Part shown: positions 35,498-42,946 of the stretch, one piece after another | How the letters are laid out: each line of letters begins with the position of its first letter | How positions within the stretch are numbered: position 1 is the stretch's first letter | NCBI GenBank assembly: GCA_025928545.1 | Contig: JAICJH010000022.1 | Span: forward strand, 1-64,000 | Source: Bryobacteraceae bacterium | Lineage (GTDB): Bacteria; Acidobacteriota; Terriglobia; Bryobacterales; Bryobacteraceae | Reading direction: 5' to 3' | Length of the DNA stretch: 64,000 nt | Notes under the pieces: model-generated | What the model saw: the letters and a program-made list of their open reading frames with translations, nothing else | The model's database searches: none | Told to the model about the DNA's origin: nothing | Translations under genes and position numbers: made by a program

Positions 35498-36583
35498 ATG
35501 TTGGTTCGAATTCAGGCCGTTCTTGTACTTTTTCTGCTGGTGTTTTGTCTGAGTCCGGGAAGAGCGCAGAATAAGCGCGCGCCTGGCCAGGCCTCCGTAT
35601 CCGCCACCATTGCCGCAAAGAAACCCGTATTTGCCGGCGCCTGCAAAGCGTGCCCCTGGGGAGTGCTCGCGCGCGTCACCGCTGATGCGCTCAAATTTTA
35701 CGGATATGACACGACGATTTGCTGGGTCTGCTGGTCGAACTTCGGTCCGCGCGAAATGGCCGACAAAACCAAGCCCGTCATGCCTCCTGGGGCTGAACTC
35801 ACCAACGCCGAATACATCGAACCGCCGCCGGACGCGGTGCCCGACATCAGTGCCACGAGCGAATCCAATCTGATCGATGCGTGGAATGGAACCGGCGCTT
35901 ACGCCCGCGATAACAAGCAGAGGCATAATTACCGCGTGATCGCCGTGGTCCGGACATCCACCTATATGATTGCGGCGGCCAGCAGGAAGTCCGGAATCAC
36001 AAGCCTCAGCCAGATTAAGAACCGCACGCAGCCGACCTGGATCGTTGGCACGAATCAGACTATTTTCGATTATTACGGCATTAAGACCGAAGATCTGCAG
36101 GCCAAAGGCGGAGGCCTCATGCCGCAGCAGGGGCTGGGGCCGAACATGGTCACCCGCGAGAAGCGGGCATCGGGCGACGTGTTCATCGGCACGGGTCTGC
36201 TCGCCAATACGCCCGAACAAAGGTCGTGGTACGAGGCAAGCCAGCTCAATGACCTCGTATTTCTGGACATGGACGAACCTCTGCTGCAAAAACTGGCACA
36301 GGAGCCCGGCTATGAACGCGCCACTATGCCTCTGGCGCTTTTCCGCGGCGTGGACCGCCCGATTCCGACCGTGATGCGGCCCAACCACTTCATCTATGTT
36401 CGCGACGACGCGCCGGATGACTTCGCGTACCTGGTGGCCAAAGCGCTCGATGAACACCGGCAGTTGTTTCAGGTTCAACTGGAGCCGTGGTATTACGATC
36501 CTCAAACCGTTGCCGTGAGCAAGGTGATACCGATGCATCCCGGAGCGATGAAGTACTATCGCCAGCGCGGGTTTGTCAGGTAG
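35498..36583 (+). CDS. TAXI-family TRAP transporter solute-binding protein (orphan)
   Basis: This is a periplasmic binding protein of 361 residues with a signal peptide ending at GRAQ. It resembles the TAXI group by IIAAASRKSGITSL-like strands, IFDYYGIKTEDLQA, GDVFIGTGLLANTPEQ and the C-terminal IPMHPGAMKYYRQRGF, which is the family's sugar-acid/TAXI end motif. TAXI proteins normally deliver substrates to a fused 4TM-12TM TRAP permease, but none is encoded nearby. It has an unusual set of Cys residues early in the mature part (CKACPWG and CWVCW). It probably shares a transcript with the carboxylesterase 35 bases upstream. Confidence 0.75.
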   Translation: MLVRIQAVLVLFLLVFCLSPGRAQNKRAPGQASVSATIAAKKPVFAGACKACPWGVLARVTADALKFYGYDTTICWVCWSNFGPREMADKTKPVMPPGAELTNAEYIEPPPDAVPDISATSESNLIDAWNGTGAYARDNKQRHNYRVIAVVRTSTYMIAAASRKSGITSLSQIKNRTQPTWIVGTNQTIFDYYGIKTEDLQAKGGGLMPQQGLGPNMVTREKRASGDVFIGTGLLANTPEQRSWYEASQLNDLVFLDMDEPLLQKLAQEPGYERATMPLALFRGVDRPIPTVMRPNHFIYVRDDAPDDFAYLVAKALDEHRQLFQVQLEPWYYDPQTVAVSKVIPMHPGAMKYYRQRGFVR

Positions 36584-36589
36584 ATAGTG

Positions 36590-36880
36590 GCGGCAACGGT
36601 GAGCGCGACCATTGGCGGCTTCGACGATATAGAAACCGTCGATTGTGCCGGAATCGTCAACGGCATTGTCAAAGGTGGCCTTCTTATTTTCGGGATTAGT
36701 CCCGACGGCGAGTTTCGCCACCCTGTTCTTTACTTCACTATTCCACTTGGTGTAGGCAGGATCAGGCCCAGCGGGTGGGATATCTATCTGTGGCCAACGG
36801 AGTGTTCCGTAGCCAAACCCCGGGTCGTTGCCAAACGGTTGTTCTTCGCTTGAGCTGTGAAACCGCAATGCCATTGCCAA
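36590..36880 (-). pseudogene. Remnant of a protein-coding gene, family unknown
   Basis: On the minus strand one frame has natural composition and no stop: GTLRWPQIDIPPAGPDPAYT, KWNSEVKNRVAKLAVGTNPE, then ATFDNAVDDSGTIDGFYIVE. It loses this character where it becomes antisense to the TAXI gene (below 36584). No good start is seen. I read it as the residue of a truncated gene, or part of one disrupted by rearrangement. No family is recognised. Confidence 0.3.
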
Positions 36881-36959
36881 AGCGACTGATGCCCTCGGCC
36901 AGATCTTCAGAGCCAACGCGTCTTGCTGTTCTGGCCCGCCAATTGCCGCTTGGAAGTTC

Positions 36960-37244
36960 ATGCAGACTCAAGCGCCGAAATGGCGGATTTCCGAATACAT
37001 TTGTGCCCTCTGCGATGACGAGCGGCATCTGGCACATATCATCAGGATTCAAGACCGATGGTTAGCATATGACGCTACTCATCCCGGCCCAGGTGGAGTG
37101 GGATTCCTGTTCTGCGGGTCGTACGCGCTACGATCCGCTGCGATGAATGCCGCCGATCCATGCCACGCAAGCGGGGAAATGTCCTCACACGCGGACAATT
37201 CGAGCGTTTCGTCCCCCCACGCGTACACTTTACCAGCAATTTGA
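36960..37244 (+). CDS. Small hypothetical protein
   Basis: This is a 94-residue frame beginning at an ATG with GGAAG five bases upstream. The first two thirds look like a real protein (WRISEYICALCDDERHLAHI, IRIQDRWLAYDATHPGPGGV, GFLFCGSYALRSAAM). A CALC motif could be half of a zinc ribbon. The last 30 residues are Ser/His-rich and may reflect a frame change. No family is recognised. The surrounding 36.6-37.4 kb is otherwise poorly coding. Confidence 0.42.
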   Translation: MQTQAPKWRISEYICALCDDERHLAHIIRIQDRWLAYDATHPGPGGVGFLFCGSYALRSAAMNAADPCHASGEMSSHADNSSVSSPHAYTLPAI

Positions 37245-37378
37245 ATGTTTCCATGGACTTGGTGTCCGGCCTTTCCGGCGCAGCGTTCGGTCACGGACTG
37301 ACCGGGTACCGGTACGGCTAACTGCGCAATCCCAAGGCAGGCTATTTTACAAAAGGCTTTTGCGGGCGATAATGGGAG

Positions 37379-37687
37379 TTGATCACCCCGGTTCCGGCGC
37401 AGCGAAAGGCCTTGCAATTATTCGTTGCGCTTCAGTGCGTGGACCTTATCACCACGCTGACCTTCCTGCGACAGGGCACACCTGAGGGAAACCCGTTAAT
37501 CCATTGGGCGCTGGCTCATGCTCTTGCGCCGTGGATTGCCTTGATTGCGACGAAAGGAATGGCCGCGATGGTCGGTCATTACTGCTATCGCAAGGGGCGA
37601 ACGACTCTTCTTCGACGCGCTAACATCGGCTACTGCCTGGTGGTGGGCTGGAACCTGATCGCCATTACCGCCGCGATGGTAGCGTGA
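37379..37687 (+). CDS. Small integral membrane protein, DUF5658-like
   Basis: This is a 102-residue protein with three membrane helices. Landmarks are LQLFVALQCVDLITTLTFLR, GTPEGNPLIHWALAHALAPW (the G-x-E/A-x-N-P-L motif), and GYCLVVGWNLIAITAAMVA at the end. The same pattern occurs in a second copy at 54456-54766 inside the Tad locus. The frame opens at a TTG with a poor ribosome position; a nearby ATG at 37372 is in another frame, so the true start is uncertain. The function is unknown. Confidence 0.6.
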   Translation: MITPVPAQRKALQLFVALQCVDLITTLTFLRQGTPEGNPLIHWALAHALAPWIALIATKGMAAMVGHYCYRKGRTTLLRRANIGYCLVVGWNLIAITAAMVA

Positions 37688-37708
37688 CGCCGCATGGGAA
37701 CGCAGGTA

Positions 37709-37954
37709 TCAACGCAGGAAACGGAGTATTCCGCCTGGAAACCAAACGCGATCTGGCTCGCGCGCAAGCCTGCGCCGGTCCACGGCACGGAACGAGCAGC
37801 CGCAATCCATGCAATAGTATTTTCTGGAGCTCGTAAAGTCATGAACAAAGCGCTCCATTCCAGTGATCCGCCGGATTTTCAATATCCCTGAGTTGCATTT
37901 TGGACATTGAACGGTATTTTCGCACGGACGTTTACCCGCCGGTCTGCCATTCAT
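37709..37954 (-). CDS. Small zinc-ribbon protein
   Basis: This is an 81-residue frame with two paired cysteine motifs, VQCPKCNSGILKIRRI and YYCMDCGCSFRAVDRRR, about 30 residues apart, as in a zinc ribbon. The rest is basic. It may bind nucleic acid, but no partner is seen. It overlaps only non-coding sequence and is convergent with the DUF5658-like gene. Confidence 0.5.
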   Translation of the reverse strand: MNGRPAGKRPCENTVQCPKCNSGILKIRRITGMERFVHDFTSSRKYYCMDCGCSFRAVDRRRLAREPDRVWFPGGILRFLR

Positions 37955-38086
37955 ACTTTTGCTCCTACCGTTTTACAACACAAGCGTCTCGCCTCTCATG
38001 CCACAGATTCTCCCGCGTCGGTTGCCCTGCCAAGAACCTGTCGGCAGTATCCTGCCGCCTCGGTTCCCGCATGCGACATGGACCTC

Positions 38087-38200
38087 GGATCCAAAACTAA
38101 GCGATAAAGATAAGACTTGGAGATACGCAGCCGATGAGCCGCCCGACTCACCCTGATCTTGCCAGCGCTGACCTTGCCGCAGCACGGTACGATGTCACGG
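38087..38200 (-). pseudogene. Fragment of a Fis-type helix-turn-helix (sigma-54 activator C-terminus)
   Basis: A short minus-strand stretch reads KIRVSRAAHRLRISKSYLYR followed by LVLDP. This matches the final helix-turn-helix of NtrC-type activators; the intact activator at 54775-56145 ends similarly (LAARNLHISRTYLHRLIREP). No AAA+ domain or start is present, so this is only a relic. Confidence 0.3.
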
Positions 38201-39346
38201 CCACCGTAGGTTAGAATTCCGTTTCGTTTTCCTCCTAAACTGGGATACAAGCTACTTGGTCGGAGGTGGCTCCGACTCCATGGGAATTTCGAGTTCGCCG
38301 CTCCAGCCGATGCATTTGTTAGACCGCCCGGCACGACATGCGCAGTCTTAGTCGACTCAACAGCTTGAGGACATCGATCAACTGTCCCTAGCACGTCCGC
38401 TGTCCGCAGTGGTGCACACCGTTGTCCACTTCGGAGGACACACGCACATGGTTTTGAGGTACGGCCTTTGTCAAGAACTATTGGAGCCGACGTGTTGCAA
38501 CCAGCTGGCTCCTTTGCCCCGCATGCTTTTCTGTCTAAGAAGTTCGTGCATCTGAGCACGCCCGCAGCGAGCTCCCTTTGGCGATTGTGACCGTGTATCC
38601 AGCGAAGTCCCCATTCGCCGTTTTTGACACCAGACTTGAACTGCCCGGTAAGCGTTCTATCCACGATGCCTGTTTCGTCTTTTACATTTTCGCAACAGCT
38701 TCTGAATTTCTATTCAGTATTGGAGGATATCGATTTAGTTGGGGCAGTCTGGTCTAACAGCGACCATGAAGTCATTGAAGTGTGTTTTGTAGACTTCGCG
38801 CGGCATCCCACGGTCAATGAAATGCATTGCCTGTAGCGAGGGAACATATCCCCTGCGCGGAATGTCGGCAGACTGTGACCTTCGCGAATAGTCAATGGGC
38901 CGAATATGCGAGCTGTGCGTCATCATTGGCGTTCTGTCCGTCCGGTTAACCAATCGCACGCGGTTACCATCGGAGCCTCGCGACCATAAAGTCACGTCAA
39001 TGCGTTTAAAGTGGTCAATCCCGGTCAGATTGCACTGAGTTCTCCGGTTACAGTCACGTCCTGGGTGCGCGCACCGCCCAACCAGCAGATTGAACTCATG
39101 GGGCGCAACCGACGAAGCTGAGCGGCCCGATGAGCGCTGTGCTGGCAGCAACGCTCCGTTGGACCGGACCGATGGAAGTCGCCACCGGTGGCGCAGCCTC
39201 CGCATCCTGCGCAGGTGGCAAATTCAGCGATAGAGAAGCAAAATCCCTCATTCAAGACTGGACACGATTCGGGATGGCTGGTTCAGGCGGCGGCAGCAGA
39301 ATCGTCGGCCCTATGACTATCCGGCGTTTTCAAATTCCGCTATGTT
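38201..39346. other. About 1.1 kb without a confident gene
   Basis: No frame on either strand has a ribosome site plus a recognisable protein. Several frames are open by chance on the minus strand, but their composition (runs of Arg, Ser, Cys) is that of shadow sequence. A plus-strand stretch near 39010-39110 (VVNPGQIALSSPVTVTSWVR in one frame) may be a decayed surface-protein domain. I see no repeats. Confidence 0.4.
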
Positions 39347-41071
39347 TCAATGGAGGCAACCCGCTTTCGTCTCGCACCCGCGTGCGGCGCTTTCATAAAA
39401 AGAGATCTTCGGGGGAGAGAAGTCCGGTTCAATCAGCCATGCGGTGCGGTCGCTGAAATACTTCAAAAGCTCAGCAGCGCGCCGGCGGTCCATCTCTCTG
39501 GCCCAGACGACTTTGGCCCCGTCGACGTCGGCCGAATTGTATACCCAGTCGTCAAAGACGCTGTGGTTGGCGGCATATCGAACGATCGCCAATTGCTTTC
39601 CGGGGAGGCGCTCCAAGCGAGCCGCGACACTTGCGCGCGGGAGACCGAGTGGCTCAGTGCCATACCACATTGTGGGCCAGCGATCGATGGAAATACCGAG
39701 TGGCATGGCGGCTATGCGCACGCCGGCCAGCAGCAGGCAGACCAGAGGCAGGAATCGGACGATCGCAAGGCCACGCGGGCCCGCTGCCCGCAGATGCAGC
39801 ATCGCGAGCATGAGTAGTGCGTAAATCCCTCCGACCAGCGGCGCGACATAATGCGCGGAGAGCCACGCGTTCAACGAAAGACCGGCCGCAAACACACAGC
39901 CCGTGACGACCAGGAAGCGCATACGGCCGTCCCGCACTACCCGGGGCGCCATGAGAAGTGGAGCGAACAGAGCAGGGCCCAAAAAGAAAAATAAGACGAT
40001 TCCGGCCTTCTGCATAGTTCGCGACAGAAAACCACCCACGGTTCTTGCATAGCGGAAATCGCCCAGTTCCGCTTTGGAGTAAAACTCGCGCATTACCGGA
40101 TGGCGGTAAGTCGGCTCGGGACGAGGAGTTTCCCACAGGAAGACCGGGGCGGATGCGTAGGTTGCCCGGTTCACCTGATAGGGCAGAGTCATCGGGTTGC
40201 CGAAGACGCGGTCATTGTAATAACCCATCAGTACCGCGGCAACACCCAAAAGCGCCGCGGGGCCTGCGGCGCGCCGGGCGATCACCCGCGCCGGAGGATG
40301 CGATCCTCTCGCAAGCCACCGAAACAAGGCAATCGTCACGGGAACGCACAATAACATTCCTTCCCAGGCCCTCGAGTTCGCGAGGATCACGATTCCGAAA
40401 GCCATGACCAGGCCGTCGCGTATGCGCGCCGAATGCCTGATGCGAGGAAGGGCACCCAGCACGAGAGACCCGCCGATCGCAGCAGCGGCCCCGCCATAGT
40501 ATCCGTTTACCCAATAGCTGAAGAGGGCCAGCCGGAGAACGGCAAGCATGCCACCGAGAAACGCCCAACTCGCGGGTAGCCAGCCTTGCAGCATCCAGCA
40601 GATTGCCGCACACATAAGAGCGGCGCTGGCGCAGACACCATACCACGGATTGCCTGCCACGACCTTTCCGGCGGCCAGAATTAAGCCTTGCGCGGGGAAA
40701 TACATCGACATGTAGGTCGGCAGCCAGGTGATATGAAAGCTCTCCATGTGCTGCCACATGGGGTGAGTCGGATTTGTCAGTCTCCCGGATGCAAAAGTAT
40801 CTCCGGCCAGAAGGAAGCTAAATTCGTCGTGGATGAATGGTTGAGGTATGCCGACGAGAGGAAGAATACTCAGGCGTATCAAAAGGCCTGCCAGTCCGAC
40901 AGTGAAAACGGCCAGGCGAGGGCATGCGGCAAGACGCCCGAGCCATCGTTCGATGACGGAGAACCATGGCGCCGCCGCCCTCGGCCACGCGCACGCGAAG
41001 GTGATCGCGATCGCGGTCACGCCAGTTTCAATGATCAGCATCGATGGTGCCTGCGCCATATTCGAGACCAT
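39347..41071 (-). CDS. Polytopic membrane protein, probable GT-C type glycosyltransferase (1)
   Basis: This is an inner-membrane protein of 574 residues with about ten or eleven hydrophobic segments. After the first helices it has PQPFIHDEFSFLLAGDTFAS and GRLTNPTHPMWQHMESFH. The Asp-Glu pair in the first periplasmic loop is the catalytic position in GT-C/ArnT-PMT enzymes. Further segments include NGYYGGAAAAIGGSLVLGAL and a long periplasmic C-terminal part (about 120 residues). The donor is probably a polyprenyl-phosphate sugar (inference). It lies 60 bases downstream of a similar gene, likely an operon. The start is uncertain, with an alternative ATG four codons inside. Confidence 0.72.
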   Translation of the reverse strand: MVSNMAQAPSMLIIETGVTAIAITFACAWPRAAAPWFSVIERWLGRLAACPRLAVFTVGLAGLLIRLSILPLVGIPQPFIHDEFSFLLAGDTFASGRLTNPTHPMWQHMESFHITWLPTYMSMYFPAQGLILAAGKVVAGNPWYGVCASAALMCAAICWMLQGWLPASWAFLGGMLAVLRLALFSYWVNGYYGGAAAAIGGSLVLGALPRIRHSARIRDGLVMAFGIVILANSRAWEGMLLCVPVTIALFRWLARGSHPPARVIARRAAGPAALLGVAAVLMGYYNDRVFGNPMTLPYQVNRATYASAPVFLWETPRPEPTYRHPVMREFYSKAELGDFRYARTVGGFLSRTMQKAGIVLFFFLGPALFAPLLMAPRVVRDGRMRFLVVTGCVFAAGLSLNAWLSAHYVAPLVGGIYALLMLAMLHLRAAGPRGLAIVRFLPLVCLLLAGVRIAAMPLGISIDRWPTMWYGTEPLGLPRASVAARLERLPGKQLAIVRYAANHSVFDDWVYNSADVDGAKVVWAREMDRRRAAELLKYFSDRTAWLIEPDFSPPKISFYESAARGCETKAGCLH

Positions 41072-41131
41072 TCGACTAAAAGGTGAAGCAGCCGCGGGGC
41101 CTTATCACCCGCCGAAAAAGAAGCTTTCGAT

Positions 41132-42685
41132 TCATCTGTCGGCAACAGCATGATCCGCCGTGAATCCAGTATTAGCGGCGGAAGGGAACAGAAACCCGAG
41201 GTCTGCCGTGCTGCCTTCAAGAACCTCGCGTCCCCCGGCAGTAACTCGTCGAATTGCGCCGTTCGGAAAACGGGCACTGAGAGCTGTCATGTATTTCGCG
41301 TAGTCCGGATCGTTCGTTGGCAAAGGGAAGATTATGAAATTCCTGAACCCGGCCGCCGGAAGTTTACCCACAAGCCTGGTGTCACGGTTCTCCATTGCGA
41401 AAACACGCGTGCCGGAAGAAAGCCGAACCTCCGGATATTGCGCGACATACCAATCCGGCAGGTAGTAGCCGGCATGGCGGTAACCCAGGAAGTGCGAATC
41501 GAGACCCACGATCATCGTATCGGTGGGCGAGGCGATTCGGGGAAGCGAGCTCACGACGAGTTCCAAGTCGGCTTCAAAGTGCCGGACCGACGCCCACGAA
41601 CAGTAGATCGGCGCGTACAGGAAGACGAAGACGTTGGTGGCGGCGCACGCGGCGATTACGGCCACTCGCGCCGTCGCCTCCAGACCGACTTCTTCATACC
41701 ACTTTGAGAGGCGTAATCCCATCCAGGCAAAGATCGGCGGCGAAATGACCAACAGATAGCCGCTGTTAACGAACCGCAGGAAAATCAGGGTGAAGAACAG
41801 CAACCCGGGGCCGATCCAGATCCATGTAAACAACGTCTTGCGGCGATCAACCGGAGGGTTGCGGCGTGCCCCGCGAAAAATGAGCAAGGCTGCGGTGCCG
41901 AAGCAAAGCACGCAGATTCCGGCAACGGTCAGGGCACGCGCCAGGGAAATCGCGGCGAAGGAATTGAGTGACGTCTGTCTCGCAGGGGCGTTCCGCCAAA
42001 GCGACAACAAAGCCGACCACCAGGCGTTGAAGCCTCCGCTCTGCCGGACCATTGGGATGAACCACGCCGCAAATGTGAGCGAGAGGGCAATGAGTCCGGC
42101 TGGCGCGCGAGCACGTCCTGGTGAAAAGAACCACGAGAACACCAACAGCGGGCCGATAAAAAGGAGAAACGACGGGCGAAACCCGGCAGCCAAACCGGCC
42201 GCGATCGCGGCAGGGATGACGAGCGATCGGCTCCCTTCAAAGACACGCCAGCAGAGGTAGCCCGTGACGCTGGAAAAGAACAGCTCGACAGTGTAAGTCA
42301 GCGCGACCGTCCCGTGAAACCATACCAGCGGCGAAAAAACGAAGATCAGGCCCGTAAAGAAGGCAGCCGATCGGTTCCACCAGTTGCGCGCCAGTACATA
42401 CATAGCGGACATAGCTCCACAACTGGCGGTGACACTGATCGCGACGAACGCAAGGTTGGCGTCGTGGGCGACCAGGTTTACCGCCCGGCCGAGGCATATG
42501 TAGAGGAAATAGCCAGGCGGATGCGGCTGGTGCGCCAGCGGATCGAAACGGTGCAGCGCGAGCGCGAAGTTGACTGAGTCGATGTCGTAAAGGTACCGGC
42601 TCCTGAAAATAATCCGTGTAAGCAGCACTGCGGCATTCAGGAGAGCGAGGTCGATAAGTCCGCCCCGCCCGCCGGAAGCCTGCAT
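41132..42685 (-). CDS. Polytopic membrane protein, probable GT-C type glycosyltransferase (2)
   Basis: This is an inner-membrane protein of about 517 residues from the ATG at 42685. The first loop has RSRYLYDIDSVNFALALHRF and DPLAHQPHPPGYFLYICLGR. The Asp-Ser and His-Pro-Pro-Gly pattern is typical of family 39/DUF2723-like GT-C proteins that glycosylate using lipid-linked sugars. About ten hydrophobic helices and a periplasmic C-terminal domain follow (VVSSLPRIASPTDTMIVGLD, then PDWYVAQYPEVRLSS). The frame stays open 216 bases further upstream, but that part lacks protein-like composition. Confidence 0.75.
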   Translation of the reverse strand: MQASGGRGGLIDLALLNAAVLLTRIIFRSRYLYDIDSVNFALALHRFDPLAHQPHPPGYFLYICLGRAVNLVAHDANLAFVAISVTASCGAMSAMYVLARNWWNRSAAFFTGLIFVFSPLVWFHGTVALTYTVELFFSSVTGYLCWRVFEGSRSLVIPAAIAAGLAAGFRPSFLLFIGPLLVFSWFFSPGRARAPAGLIALSLTFAAWFIPMVRQSGGFNAWWSALLSLWRNAPARQTSLNSFAAISLARALTVAGICVLCFGTAALLIFRGARRNPPVDRRKTLFTWIWIGPGLLFFTLIFLRFVNSGYLLVISPPIFAWMGLRLSKWYEEVGLEATARVAVIAACAATNVFVFLYAPIYCSWASVRHFEADLELVVSSLPRIASPTDTMIVGLDSHFLGYRHAGYYLPDWYVAQYPEVRLSSGTRVFAMENRDTRLVGKLPAAGFRNFIIFPLPTNDPDYAKYMTALSARFPNGAIRRVTAGGREVLEGSTADLGFLFPSAANTGFTADHAVADR

Positions 42686-42815
42686 TGCGACGGCGCGCCG
42701 GGCCTGGCATGACAAGCCACGTGTTGCGAGGCGCGTCACGTCTGTAATCAACCTGGCCAATCCCGAACCTCGTGGGTAACCAGTGCAGGTCGGGGACCGA
42801 TCCGTCTCGCAGCGA

Positions 42816-42879
42816 CTCCGACGCAAGCTGTCACCGAAACCATCAGCGTTGCGGTGATGGGGTCTGACTTGCGTTGGAG
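42816..42879 (+). promoter_or_regulatory. Structured RNA leader candidate upstream of the TonB receptor
   Basis: CTCCGACGCAAG (42816-42827) pairs with CTTGCGTTGGAG (42868-42879) over 12 positions with one G-U. Inside, TCACCG (42831-42836) pairs with CGGTGA (42852-42857), and CCATCA/TGATGG offers an alternative inner pairing. The element ends 67 bases before the receptor's ATG, leaving room for expression control. I do not recognise it as a known riboswitch. GACGCAAG resembles part of the c-di-GMP-I riboswitch, but the remaining core is absent. Confidence 0.5.
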
Positions 42880-42946
42880 AGAGCGATGAGAAAGCTAACA
42901 CTCACTTTCGGTTTGGCCGGAACGGAAAGAGACAGGAGGCAACTAA

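Noticed and set aside
35201-36961. A 586-codon open frame on the minus strand
   Set aside because: Most of it is antisense to the carboxylesterase end and the whole TAXI gene, both of which have clear families and signal peptides. Only the part above 36584 looks protein-like and is listed as a relic.
42816-42879. c-di-GMP-I riboswitch
   Set aside because: Only GACGCAAG resembles the motif; the GGCAAACC-type partner and the tetraloop-receptor parts are missing.
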